Of a stretch of DNA of 64,000 nucleotides, positions 13,201 to 24,354 are shown piece by piece (the first letter of the stretch is position 1; each line of letters begins with the position of its first letter). This DNA is from Oscarella lobularis (taxonomy: Eukaryota; Porifera; Homoscleromorpha; Homosclerophorida; Oscarellidae), in the NCBI RefSeq assembly GCF_947507565.1, contig NC_089186.1, positions 1,116,001 to 1,180,000 of the forward strand. The letters run 5' to 3'. Position numbers and translations under genes: made by a program. The notes under the pieces are model-generated. The model was not told the origin of the DNA, made no database searches, and was given only the letters and a program-made list of their open reading frames with translations.

Positions 13201-14290
13201 CCCACTGAAGATACAATAAAAATAAAAACGTATCTCAACCGAAATCTTCTAACCCTGTTGACACTATTCACAGAAGCGTTGTGTTCAACAAGCCATTCCA
13301 CCACAAAAATGCTTCCACGCGAGCAGGCATAATGTAGAGGAGTGTCCGTCTCGTCAACTACCGTCTCGTCAATAGCGTTGACGCTCAATCCCTTTTCATT
13401 GACAAGATGATGAAATATCTTGTTGACTTTCTCAGATGGCAAAAATTGATTTCCACATGCATAAAACTGTCAATTAAAAATTACCCTTGCTAGAGGGTTG
13501 ATATCAATTCCGTTACCAAGTCATTTTGCGACAAAATGTACCCGTGTTTTTCCAGACAGAGCATTTTCTCTACTGTGTCAACAGAACTTTCACAAGCCAA
13601 ATTAAGTGGCACATTGGTAGATGCGTCCTAAACAAGAGAGTGAAGACTGTGACCATCTGAAATCAATTCAAAGTCATACTCCATCTTTCCGGCAGACATT
13701 TGCACCGTGACGGACTAGCCATTCAACGCCAAAAAAATTCCCCCAACGACACGCACTGTGAAGTGGGCGGAGTCCACCCTGCATCAACGCATAATTTGTC
13801 TAACTGATTTAAAACTTATTGATCATGATAACCCTACTGATTGGTCGTCAATGTCTTGATTTGGTCTCTCAAGTGCATAGCTCAACCACCCATCCGCTTC
13901 CTCCGCTGTCTCAAACTCTGTTTCGGCCACAAAATGAAGAAGTGACAAGGAACGAGTAAACAATGTCTTATACTATCAAATAAAAGAGAGTTGTGCATGG
14001 CGCGCAGCGAAGAAAAACGCAAGAAATAAATACCTCGCCGGCGCCCTGTCGAGACCGAAATACTTTCTCCGTAGAAAGAAAACGGCACAATTCCTCTTCA
14101 TTATCGCTATCGATGATCTCGGTCAATCGCTCGACCACGGACGAAATATCCTTCTTCCACTTCTGACTGCTGTGCCTCTGCCAACAACAGTCAGCATTTT
14201 TTATCGACATCGCTCGCTGTTTGATCCCCAGCCTTGACTTACCCGCCGCTCCAAGAAGCTTTTCTTCAGGGAAGAGAAGAACGAAGCCAT
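10296..14290 (-). CDS. ROCO protein E: ankyrin repeats, Roc GTPase, COR and death domain
   Basis: Fourteen exons can be placed: 14290-14243, 14177-14034, 13966-13838, 13778-13680, 13627-13517, 13466-13254, 13204-13100, 13041-12880, 12829-12728, 12673-12608, 12557-11916, 11867-11673, 11620-10742 and 10588-10296. All but the last join in phase. Residues about 65-390 are ankyrin repeats, one per exon. The Roc-type GTPase starts near residue 394 with P-loop GSEMAGKT and switch motif WDFGAQ; the usual NKxD motif is not evident. COR-like sequence follows (GRICVRPLWLCRNVIGPLL, then RGQRYEC). The last exon encodes a death domain (WEDVGILLGL, ESWSKKAENSPTVGKLL). This is the order found in DAPK proteins without the kinase. 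The final junction does not keep frame: exon 13 ends in phase 0 but the death-domain frame needs one extra base. Read through, exon 13 stops at 10634 with a basic-hydrophobic tail instead. One ankyrin exon present in G and H is missing. Confidence 0.82.
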
Positions 14291-14372
14291 AGCTCGACAA
14301 AGAAAAACAGACGCATGCGCGCTGGGTTTCATATTGTCCGGAGTGAGCGACGTCCCAAATCGAATCTACCTT

Positions 14373-14458
14373 GTTCCCAGACCCTCCCTCGCTCGTCCCG
14401 GATGCTCCGTCCCCACGACAGAGGAGCATCCGGGACGAGCGAGGGAGGGTCCGGGAAC
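14373..14458. repeat. Long hairpin, 36-nt arms, 14-nt loop
   Basis: Positions 14373-14408 and 14423-14458 are reverse complements with a single mismatch, separated by a 14-base loop. The arms are GC-rich and contain CCTCCCTCGCTCGTCCCGG. It sits about 80 bp upstream of the start of gene E. A related motif, AGACCCTCTCCC paired with GGGAGGGTCTG, makes shorter hairpins at 18.77-18.83 kb, so this may be a small foldback element family rather than a regulatory site. Confidence 0.85.
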
Positions 14459-15795
14459 GAGGCTAAATTGAATCAATTCTTTTTTTCACCGCAAACTTTT
14501 TCTAAAAAATATGAGTATTCTAATGACACCTGATATTACCTATGGTAATTAAGTGCTAGGTTTAATTTGGGCGCTCGCGACGTAGCGGTGGGGTGCTCTG
14601 CATCATGGCCAACACCAGGCCATCATTCTGTAGTAAGCAATAATAACGAGGCGTCTACAGTACAGTGCTACTAAAATTATTCGATTTTTTCTCAGCGTCC
14701 CAACCACTATCCGGGGACTTTCACCTAAGGGTCTCACATTCTTTCTAACATCGTCGAAGAAAGCAGTCAAAACGCCCTCCAAAGGAATGCTAGGTAATCC
14801 TAAACGTTTTGTGCACGCTCCCCGACGACTCACCCGTCTTTCGCTTTTCCCTTTTCTCGCCCGGCCCGCAAGGCCTCGGGACGTATAGCGACAGGCGACG
14901 GCCTGACGGGCGGTGTCGTCGGCGATCAATGCCTCTTCATAGTCGTCAACGTGACCGAAATCAAAGTCGAAATACCAGGCCCTTCGCGAGCGAAAATCAA
15001 CATCGAAGCCCTTAATTAATTAATTCCCACGGCGCCGGGATTTTGATAACGTACGTCGTTGAATTGCCGGGCCGGAGGCAAAGGGATCCCAATACCGGGA
15101 AGTCCATTCATGGCCGAATCCGCGACGGCGGGGAATCCGGGACGTATACGATAGGTACGGGATCGGGGGTGATTCGGCGAAAGTCAAAGTCGTCGGACTC
15201 GGTGACTTCATGGAATGGCCTGGATCTAATTAAAGTCTACGCCGATTGCAACATAGAACGTGGGTTGCGTTCCCGGGGCATTTTACTGTTCAGTTAGTAA
15301 CTGAGTCATCCTGTATTGATAGCAAAACTACGAAGGGAGGCAGAAGAGTCGAAAAGATCTCTATAATGATGGCGAACTTGAAGTTGGTAGGACAGCTCTT
15401 TTCTTCTGTGACGTGCTCTACGTTTTTCGTTCGGTATTCAATCGACGATACCCTCACGCGCAAGCCTCTGTCCAATGAGAAGACAACCTTTACACGGCGG
15501 CGCAGGGAGACGGCAGATCGAAGGCGGCGTTCTTCTTCCAACGCACGTTAGGCAATTTGATCGTTCTTTGCTGAAGTCTCGGCACCGCTATACCAGATGT
15601 ACCGGATGGGGCGGCTACGGCCTTCTCAAGAATTAACGTCGATTGAAAGAAATACGTACGACGTGACCGTTTCACGTCCCTCCCCGTCTCGCCAGCACGA
15701 CCGTTGATTTCGGTCACGTTGACGACTACGAAGAGGCATCGATCGCGATATTCACTTATCCGAAGCGCTTCGCCTCGCGAAAGCGCGAACAAATA
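14459..15795. other. Region upstream of ROCO gene E, no assignable gene
   Basis: Several open frames up to about 108 codons occur on both strands. A stretch of about 40 bp around GTCGTCAACGTGACCG occurs twice, at 14935-14970 on plus and 15705-15745 on minus, in the same reading frame (VVNVTEI in both), which hints at relics of one small protein family. Around 15508-15550 a motif GGGAGACGGCAGAT and, 25 bp on, AACGCACGTTA is also found upstream of ROCO genes F (32470-32515) and G (40610-40655). I cannot name a product. Confidence 0.4.
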
Positions 15796-16100
15796 ATGGC
15801 GTTGAAGAAAGAGGTGAGCAAGCTTCAGCTGATTTTGAAAAAAGGAGACGACGTGACGGAATACTATTCCGTCACGAACTTAACCGTCAACGGAAAAACC
15901 ATTTGGGTAAGCCGACTGGGGCCCCCAATTGAGGCGTCAGCAATGTCCATTTGGCCGTCCTGCGACGCACATGTTCCTTTCTGTTCACTCACTCAGTGGT
16001 CGACTCCCAAACAGCCAGGTATCGCATGACCCGATCTATGGTTCCAGCGGAGAGCATGTTTGTACTACTACATGACGAACGGGCTACAATCATGCTTCAA
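15796..16100 (+). pseudogene. DUF3472 gene fragment
   Basis: The reading frame from 15796 (MALKKEVSKLQLILKKGDD, later TVNGKTIWVS) matches the start of the DUF3472 gene at 20.2-21.5 kb. Homology breaks at about 15915, and a second short match (CTACATGACGAACG, part of the YFMTNG motif) appears near 16065. Most of the domain is missing, so this is a fragment, with an internal deletion resembling that of the fragment at 24.7 kb. Confidence 0.65.
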
Positions 16101-16319
16101 ATATAAACTCAAAAGACAGCAACGTACAATTGCAAACGACAAAATTTTTTACCTAAGTGTTTTTTTTTCCACTTCTTGCCAACTCTAGGAAGACTGCGTG
16201 CGCAATTCTTGATTGAAATCTAGGCAAAGTCATATGTTAGATGAATGCAAACACTCCACCTTCTACTATACAGTATATCACCGTTGTGTAGTAATTAGCT
16301 CTCCTAATTTAGTTTCTTT

Positions 16320-18640
16320 TTCTACAGGTAATAATCTCAACTATGAGATCGCGAGAGCACCATGCCTCCAACTTCGGTATGATGTCCTCCAAGGTAGGCC
16401 GTCGAAAGGGACTTGCTTGCCAGCATGACTGAATCAGTTTTATCATGTCTTTGTCGCAATAGATTGGAAACTCAGGGCGAAGTTTTCTTCAACGACTCCA
16501 TCCAAAATATCTCTCACGGTAACGCCCGGCTGAAAGTGATTGACTTAATTAAGGATGCTTTGAAGTTTGGATTTCTCACAAGGTAATTAGGTAGCTGTAG
16601 ACGTCCACAGACGAGTCGTAGTCTCGTCCGCGAATAATCTTGGGGGCTCTAAAGAGAGCCGATCCCACGGCCCGTGTCCCTCTCGCGATCTCGTGACCTT
16701 CGGTGAACTTTGGTACGAGTTTGGTGAATCCCAAATCGGCGACTTTCACGACTCCGCGATCATTGATAAGCAAGTTGTCACACTTAAGATCTCTATGCAT
16801 TCGTCCGATTAATTGCAGATGGCGCATACCCTTAGCTGCGTCTATAGCCCATTTGACTTGAAGCTTTAGTTCCGGTGGCGTGTGGGCGTAGTTAGTGTCC
16901 AACTCGCGTCGAACTGATCCTCTTTCCACATACTCGAGCACTATGAATGGTTTACCTTCGGAGTTTTTACCCGTTCCGATGAAGCGGACAATATTTGGGT
17001 GAAAAACGGATCGCAATAGTTCGCTTTCGTCATTGAACTCCTTCAATTGTTCCTCAGTGCAATCGTCGGTTTTAATTTTAGCATTTTGATAGCGACGATC
17101 TGATCACGATACTCGGCACTCCACACTTTGCCAAATGATCCGCGCCCAATTGCATTCATGAAAACAATTTCGTCGGTATCAACTGACCATATGTTAGACA
17201 ACTCCATCAACGTTTGCCTGGCCTTATTCAGGACAATTCGGGTTTCTAGCAACTGTTCACCTCTGGTCGATGCCGCTTTACGATGCTTTCTTATTTGATT
17301 ACCGCAATAGAGAAGAGCAACTGTGAACAAGTACAAGGATACCAATCACTGCCCCAAACCAATAAGAAACTGCGTAGGATATTGGCAATTCTTTCCTGTA
17401 TATCCCGCTTCGCAAACGCACAGAGTTGTGTAGTCTGAGCGAATTGAGAATTCTCCATGATAACAGGCGTTCTCATTACATTTGCAGTTTTCTAAGGATG
17501 TCGACCCGAGCGACGTAGTCATTTCACCGGGGCACTTCACACAATTTCTTGCGCCTGGTTTGTCACTGAACGTTCCTCGAGGGCACGAGCGATATGGAAA
17601 TTTTTCGAAGTCTTCGCTGTACATTCCAGGGAAGCAACCGGGTCGAAACATGTAGAATGACCATTCGCCAACACTTCCCTCCTCATTTATGCGTGAAATC
17701 CATGTCACAAGTTTTCCTTTATCAGCCGCAAGGCAAACGTGGTGCTGCTTTATTTTATCGTTTGTTGTTATCACTTCTTTCTTGCCACTAATAAGATTAA
17801 TTATCCGTGGATTATTAAGAGAGCCAGTGCTCACGTCAAATTTGCTTGGAGACTAGAAGAGCTTTGGAGATGTCGTGTAGAAAATGTAGCCGCCAATTAC
17901 TTGGCTTTGCTGAACGCAATTTTCTGCACTTAGTTTTACTGCCTCAAAAGAAGCCGCACTTCGACTGATTTTTATCTGTATCACGTCCAAATTACACGAC
18001 TCATTTTTCAGCCATCCACCTAAACGTACAACCTGTTGCCTACGACTGACGATTGAATCTCTAGTACAGAGTAGAAATCCGAGTGCAGCTAGTGAAGGAT
18101 ACAACATGCTGCCTTTAGACGCTGTTGTTGATTTCACGCAACAGTCATCTTAGACGTATTCACTGTCAATATCCAGAGATCGGCAACATTACCTCCTCTG
18201 CCGCATAGAATCAGTGATGTGTTTTGCCATACCGTCAACGTCGAGTACGGTTGATTTGGGGGTCTATCCTCCACAATCTTTGACTAATCGTGTAGATCCT
18301 TAGCTCGTACTTTGATGTTGCTAGTTGTTTCTCTTGTCCAAAAGCAACTAGATGGTTGCTGCCGAACGTTGCGACGACTGCATGATAAAAGTCCGGTTCC
18401 TGTTCACGGTCGTACTGAGTCCACATACTGTTCTTTAGGTCCGGTTTCCAAAATTCATTGTTGTCAAGATTCATAGCGAAGACTAAGTTGCCCACGAAAA
18501 GTGCCGTAGAAAATGTTTCTTTCTGTCTCCAAATGTCTATAATTCTAGTAATACCGTTGGGTGCCAACTGAGGCGGATCTATCGAATCGAGAATAACTTT
18601 CAATGTCCTGTTCCTGCTTGCGAGCATTGTCTGACGAGAT
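16320..18640 (-). pseudogene. Kelch/EGF receptor-kinase J, 5'-truncated relic
   Basis: About 2.3 kb is collinear with and very similar to gene K, including the 3' flank to about 16180. Homology starts inside the kelch region at about 18640, so the signal peptide and first kelch repeats are missing. What remains: kelch segments (TSKYELRIYTISQRLW, GGNVADLWILTV), a cysteine-rich block (CPRGTFSDKPGARNCVKCP), an EGF-like motif, a transmembrane stretch and a kinase with glycine loop IGRGSFGKVWSA, lysine in VAIKML, HRDLKCDN and VADLG. Unlike K, the arginine codon before MHRD is intact. There is an in-frame stop just before the SPSKFDVS segment (about 17855), several small deletions in the kelch part, a frame change at about 17045-17085, and the C-terminal kinase lobe is scrambled below 16576. 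It is a relic. Confidence 0.8.
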
Positions 18641-18764
18641 TCTGATCCTACCGTAAGTCTAACGTTGCTACCTCGTCGCGTGCGACACGCTATGGCAACG
18701 CGACATGTGACTACCAATTATCCCCTTCGATAATTGCGGCAGCGGAACACAGCGACATCAAAGG

Positions 18765-18925
18765 GATGTGCAGACCCTCTCCCGGCGTGGATATCAACAC
18801 GAAGGGAGGGTCTGGCAACGCGAGACTACTACTGGGCCATAACGCAGAGGAGCGGTACCAGACCCTTCTCCCCTCCCGTGTTTATACGGAGATCAGGGAG
18901 AAGGGACTTTCTTGCGAGGCTACAG
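18765..18925. repeat. Short foldback element cluster
   Basis: CAGACCCTCTCCC at about 18771 pairs with GGGAGGGTCTG ending near 18820, with CGTG/CACG extending the stem, to form a compact hairpin. A further CCAGACCCTTCTCCC at about 18869 and GGGAGAAGGG at about 18897 form another. The motif is shared with the long hairpin at 14373-14458. It looks like a small family of foldback or MITE-type sequences; no protein is encoded. Confidence 0.5.
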
Positions 18926-19059
18926 ATTTTGGCCGTTGACGGACGAGAGCCCCGAACACCTAGCCTCGGTTCTAGGCCCTAAGGATGTTACCAAGGATCG
19001 GGAGAGATAGGGTCGAGGCTACCGGGGCTTCGCGCGCGTCCTGGAATAAAGCTGATCTA

Positions 19060-19280
19060 GGCAGGCCTAATTCCTTCGTACCTTTACAGTAAACAGATAT
19101 TGCGATATCGGGCGTCACTTCCAGATTGTACATTCCGTCAACTAGTCTTCCCGCCTCAGAAAAATCGCTGCAGCGAGAGAACTCGCCCCAAACCGATAGA
19201 AAAGGCGCCCGGCAGAGAAACAAAAGCATGACACCAAACGTCGTGATGTCGAAATCTAGCCTCAAGATCGTCATTGGTTG
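19060..19280 (-). pseudogene. Fibrinogen-like secreted protein fragment, copy 1
   Basis: On the minus strand from 19274: a hydrophobic leader (FGVMLLFLCRAPFLSVWG) then CSDFSEAGRLVDGMYNLEV and ISVYCKG. The pattern C-x-D-x(4)-AG-x(4)-G-x-Y ... VYC resembles the start of fibrinogen-related domains (usual form SGVYTI...VYCDM). Only this first part is present before the frame drifts away, so I treat it as one exon or relic of a secreted fibrinogen-like gene. The family call is tentative. Confidence 0.4.
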
Positions 19281-19599
19281 AGACGTAGACGCAAGTCAAA
19301 CGCATCTGAGACGGATGCAGTTTTGCAACGACATTTACGACTTCTCTAACTTCCAATTCGATTATAGCATGAAGCAATGAAATCTGATCTCATGGCGAAG
19401 TCATTCCCGTCACAATGCTTCTGGGTACACGTACTCACTCTTGACGTTAGAAACTGCTTCTAAGTCAGGTACGCCGCCCTTCAGATTCGGCTGACTTTCA
19501 TACACACTCCGCGCTCCGTAAAACGGTCCCCATGCAGAGAATGGCCGAACCTAACCGGAAAGCAGGCAGACAGGCACGCAGAATTACCCTTCCTTATAT

Positions 19600-19880
19600 A
19601 ATTTGCGCAATTCCTTTACAGTAGACCGATATAGCAATATCGGGCGACACTTCCAAACTGTACATTCCGTCGGTTAGTCTTCCCGCCTAATAAAAATCTT
19701 TGCAGCGAGAGAACTCGCCTGGAACCGATGAAAAAGGCGCCAAGCAGAGAAATAAAATCGTTGTGCCACACGTTTTGATATTGAAACCTCGCCTCGAGAT
19801 CGTCATTAGCGTTGGGGATCTACGTCACAAATTAGAAGAACGCAAGAGGATGCAGCTCTCACTTGATTTACACGGGAACT
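19600..19880 (-). pseudogene. Fibrinogen-like fragment, copy 2
   Basis: Second copy of the preceding fragment, about 540 bp away in the same orientation. The minus-strand frame reads CKDFY, a stop, then AGRLTDGMYSLEVSPDIA and ISVYCKG. The leader region is recognisable but in a shifted frame. A stop codon inside the conserved motif shows that this copy is dead. Confidence 0.45.
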
Positions 19881-20234
19881 ACGTGATCGCTCATTTACGT
19901 ACGGTGTGGCGTGAAGCGTTGGCGTGGTTGTCGTCGTCGTCATCTAATTAAATTCTGGCAAAAACAGCCTTCTTTTATATATAAATAAAGATTACTAAAG
20001 ATTCTTTCTAGGACCGCGGTATATGTAGAAAATTGCGTCCACATTCTCACCTTTTTCACAATCATTTCCTTGTGGAACTTCTTCGCTCTATGCATGCAAT
20101 AGTCAGGTAAAAATATAGCAATACACATCGGTTACCGCCTTTCTTTTCTTCGAAACATGCAACAACAATTTCGAACGATGAAACAGAAGACCAGTCAGTG
20201 CAAAAGAAATACCACACCGGTGACACGCCATTAA

Positions 20235-21544
20235 AAAGATGCATGCAAACGTTTGCGAATCGTCTTTCGCTCGAGAGACGGAGCCCCGTCGCGATCCGGC
20301 AAAGAATTCAACGTCAGCACAGTGGGAATGCTCGTCCCGACGACATCATAAGGCCCAAGAGAAGTATCACTCAAATCTGGGCCCCCAGTCGTCATACCGA
20401 GCTTCGTCTTGTCTTCAGACAAGAACACGTTGCGATTCTTTGCGTTGGGACCGGCCCCAGCGCCGTGAGTCGCCTCCACCCACGGGCCGGCATCCGTACG
20501 TATCCACGCCGATCCGTACAGACCCTGCCTACGCAACCCGTTCCCAGCCCAGTCTTCGATGAAAGAGTTGAGGCCATTAAGACTCATTTTGCCTGACAAA
20601 GGGGCAACCTGAACGATACAAATGAAGCTCCTCCCCCGGAAGTCGATCAACGGCTTGAAAGCATGCGCCAGATACTCTTTTAAGGCAAACGAAACCACGC
20701 CGTATAGACAGCCTTTTCCTTGTCTTGCGTATCCTGCCGAACGTTGATGATGAGCTCATACGTATAACCGACTTTCCAATCATACTCCAGGTAACTTTGG
20801 AGTCCTGTACCTATGATAAAACTCTCACAAAGAAGGACTAACGTAGAGAGTATATGCTTAGAATATATGGGTACCAAATCCAGTAATAAAAAGACTTCTA
20901 TATAAGCGATGATCGACTTTTCTCCGCCCTTACCTTCTCCACCAAACGGTCTCACAGTCACGCCCTCACCGTGAGCCAGCTCCTTCACGGCGCCATCCGA
21001 CACCTTCGGATTATTCCACACGGAAAAGAGAACCCACTTGGGCGAACGATCTTGAATGCCCATATAGCCTCCAGTGAATCCGTTCGTCATGAAGTACGTG
21101 CTCTCCGCCGGAACCGTCACCTCGACGCGATTATAGAACCATGTGACGCCTTGGACTTCGGGATGTTTCGGAGCCGACCACCATATGTAAACGGAAGGCG
21201 ATCCGTACACTTCCGTTGCGGGAACGAATTTTTTCTCGACTGTCAAGTAGACTTCGCTAACTTCGAAATTGGGGCCCCAGTCGGCTTCGTAGGGAACGTT
21301 GGCGTCGTTCGACGAAACGAATCCGCGCGTTGCACCGCCGAGGACGTCTTTTATGTACGCCGTTGACATTATGACCCACGACTGGCCGGCGTAAAATGCC
21401 ATCCGGCTTATGCTCTCGCTTATCCAGATGCTCTTTCCGTTCACGGTCGTTTCCGTGAGCGAATAGTCGCCTGCGACGCCGCCGTAGTTGTCTCCTTTCT
21501 TCGCAATCAGCCGAAACTCGCTTTACGTCTTTCTTCGACGCCAT
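20235..21544 (-). CDS. DUF3472 domain protein I, frame breaks uncertain
   Basis: The minus strand encodes a protein like animal and bacterial DUF3472 proteins: GGVAGDYSLTETTVNGKSIW, then YFMTNGFTGGYMGIQ, KWVLFSVWNNPKVSDG, and after an intron YDWKVGYTYELIINV, VYTAWF, GLNSFIEDW and GLYGSAWIRT. The intron (donor at 20933, acceptor at 20811) is in phase and joins GEG to TGLQSYLEY. Two places are unclear. Near 21525 the start MASKKDV is one base out of frame with the domain. Near 20700 the frame changes after TAWFRLP, either at an unseen short intron or at a frameshift. Relatives of this gene occur as fragments at 15.8, 24.1 and 24.7 kb, so the locus is being copied and lost. Function unknown; such domains occur in secreted or carbohydrate-associated proteins. 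Confidence 0.68.
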
Positions 21545-21714
21545 TTTGAAGAAGTCCCGTATCTGACAACGCTGCAGAGAAGCGTTTTTTCGCCTCGTTA
21601 TTGGAATTTAATCGTACCGTTGGCAAACCTAAACACGCTTTTTCTCTCGATTTTTGTCTTATGTATACGTGAAGCGCCGAGGAAGTTAGTTTCGCGTGCG
21701 CTAGCAAGTGAATC

Positions 21715-21995
21715 ATGTTCTGCGATCATGTTCGACCAAAATTTTGGCTATCCTCTTTGCCACCTTTCCGAATGGCGAATGCGGCGAATCTACAGTCAAA
21801 TGCCTCGCATGGAACGTGCCCTCTCGTCGCCGAGAGCAGCCGGAGAACTACAAACCTTTTTCCCTTTCCCCGATCTTAATTCTCCTCAACGCTTCATTGA
21901 CTCGCAAACGATATAATTCAATTGTGTGGAGCGAGAAAGTACGTCAGAGTCCTAATGGGACTTCTACCCTCTCAAATTAGATATTTTTTTGATTT
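21715..21995 (+). pseudogene. F-box protein fragment, copy 1
   Basis: Head-to-head with the DUF3472 gene. The frame MERALSSPRAAGELQ is followed, in another frame, by PFPDLNSPQRFIDSQTI, and matches the intact F-box stretch at 24440-24655. Small length changes disrupt the F-box, so this copy is a relic. Confidence 0.5.
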
Positions 21996-22550
21996 TTCTT
22001 TGCAGTTCATGCCTAGCAAATACTAGAGAATCGTTGCGAACACGAAAACGAATCCTCCTCTTAGCCATTGCTTTTATTATACTTACTCAGTCGGTCGACG
22101 CCCACGATACTGCATCATAGGCATTTTGAGGGGCGTCAAATATTTTTAGTGGAGTTGCAGCTACGTCCATTTTCTATTCGACTCAGTTATGACGGTGAAC
22201 GACAAACGCGAGAAAGCAATTAAGGCACGAGTCCCTTGTGCCTTGAACATCATAAGTATGCAATGTATCCATTGATGCATAGACTCTACTCCCCAAAGTC
22301 GGAAACTGACTCCTAGCGAATCAAGCGAGAAGAGTGAAACCTCCTAACGTTCGACGTCTTCTTTGAGCGGATGTGGAAAGTCAGGCGTTTCCGTTTGGGG
22401 AGGGCCCTAACCCTACTTTAGTTCGTCCCTTACATATGTAAGCGATATCGCTTTGACTCATAGTGCAGCAAGTGGGGCTCCCTTTTATTAGCTGACTGAC
22501 TACATGTATAAGGGCGCGGTTCTTCTTACTCATAGCGTTTTTTTTCGAAT

Positions 22551-23427
22551 CTACGTCAGAGTGAATAGATAAGGAGCCACTTCGGAGTTTCCCATCCTCT
22601 TGATTTCGTTCTTGCAGGCCTTGTTCTTTTTCATAAAGCCCATTTCGGCGGTGCAATGTAGTTGGATTCCATTCGTTGTTTCATCCAACGAGGCAATGTA
22701 GCGTCTCCTCCCCCTGATCGCGCATAGAACGAATTCGCCCTTTCCATATTGAACGATCATAAATGTGGTCGTTTTCTAAGCAGACGATCTTCTTAGCGTT
22801 TTGCCTAGTTTAGCTTAGAACGTCTTACTGTACCTTCGGATTTTTTCTTGCTATGCCCCTTTTATCGGTTCCTAAGAGTTGCTTTTCGGGATACGTGCAC
22901 AGTTTGAATTCCTTTGGCTCCTGAGAAGGCTTTGTTTCATGCGTCACAACTCGAAAGATTGTGACGTTCCTTTGTTTGATGTTCAGTGGCTAAAGGAAGC
23001 AACGTTGTGAATATTTCCTAATATTGAGCGTCTAAAAATATCACATCCTCGTCTGTAGGAATAGAGGTCGTATTTGTACAAAAGCTGGTAGTCGTAGACT
23101 GTGATGCATCGTCACGAACATTTCCTAACATAGGGCCTATAGAAAGTACTAGATCCTCGTATGTAGAATTCAAACCAGAGCTCTTATTAGTAGGAAAGCT
23201 GGTTGCTTGAACGTCAATGACGCTGCTCTGTTTCACTGACGGTGAACTCGTAATCTGTCAGCAAACGTCACATTGTTTCGCCTGTAGAGATTGACACTTA
23301 CGAGGGGATCGTCGCTTTTAGGTTTCCACTCAAATATTCTTTTAGGAGAAAAGCTTGCTACGGCTTGAATGTAGAGCAGCATGATTGCAATGATTCCCTT
23401 CATTATTTCTGGTTGAGCAGGCTTCAA
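22551..23427 (-). CDS. Small secreted protein N, possible beta-trefoil fold
   Basis: Four exons are supported by phase and splice signals: 23427-23302 (signal peptide, MKGIIAIMLLYIQAVASFS), one from 23254 downwards (Ser/Thr-rich, IDVQATSFPTNKSSGLNS, containing an imperfect tandem repeat of about 90 nt), 22989-22834 (NVTIFRVVTHETKPSQEP, LCTYPEKQLLGTDKRGIA) and 22775-22551 (MIVQYGKGEFVLCAIRGRR, YIASLDETT, ending PYLFTLT). The junction of exons 2 and 3 is not settled; a donor GTGATA after a GAT codon would keep phase, otherwise exon 2 ends at a stop at 23018. The C-terminal 126 residues show short strand-like segments spaced as in beta-trefoil cytokines (FGF or IL-1 type), but I see no diagnostic motif. 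A secreted factor is a fair guess; the fold is speculation. Confidence 0.55.
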
Positions 23428-24052
23428 GAAAATGTTCAGACGACCTTCCTTTTATTTCCATGTCAGTGGGCGCGGTTAGTGTACGATAAATCGTATCCTG
23501 GAAAAGCGGAGTGAGTCAAATGTTTACTTAGATTATAAAAGGGTGACGTAGGCAATTTGTGGTTTCCCGCCGCAACTCTGGCGAGCACATACCTATTGCG
23601 AAACGGCGAAATCCGGCGCTGTTACGTAAACGAATGACCCTGATCGACCTCACGAGGTTTCCACTTTGGGAAAGTTTTCTCCCTTGTGGATGTCTCGGCC
23701 TTTCGGTCGCTTCTATTTCGGGATTGTTTATATTATATAAGTCCTTTCTACGAGAGCATTTTCGTCTATTCTAGGAGCCTCTTTAATGACGTAATGCTGT
23801 AATGGAGTCACTTTCCTAGCTTGAACTTTCCCATAAAACGGTGATGCTGTCATCTTTTCGATGCCGTCATCCACCTAGCTCCGGGCTACGCCGAGGTGAC
23901 TATACTAAGACGGATCACTATCCCTCCGACAAGGCTTGGAGGTGAAAGTCCCTTTCACGCGAAGAGAAGCCTCAAGGAGTGTTGTTTTGTGTTTGATTAC
24001 TTCCGAGATATTTCCGGGTTTATTTGGATAAAAATGACATATCTCCAGAACT

Positions 24053-24180
24053 GCTTGACGCCGAGCTACTTTACAAAAACAGATGCTCTTTCCATTGATG
24101 GTCGTGTCCATGAGCGAATAGTCTCCTGCGAAACTGCCTTAGTTGTCTCCTTTCTTCGCAATCAGCCGAACGTCTCTCTT
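24053..24180 (-). pseudogene. DUF3472 5' fragment
   Basis: The minus-strand frame MTSKRDVRLIAKKGDN, a stop, then AGDYSLMDTTINGKSI matches the first exon of the DUF3472 gene. In this copy MTSKRD is in frame with the domain, which shows that the frame of the gene at 21.5 kb has shifted since they split. Homology ends at about 24053. Confidence 0.6.
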
Positions 24181-24354
24181 CGACGTCATTTTGATGAAGG
24201 CCCGTATCGGTAATTTGATAACGCTACAGAGAAGCACTTTCTCGTCTTGTTATCGGGAACAATTGTCAAGCCTAAACACGATTTTTCGTTCGATTTTTGT
24301 CCTATGTATCCGTGAAGCGCTGAGGAAGTTAGTTTAACGTACGCTAGTACAGTC

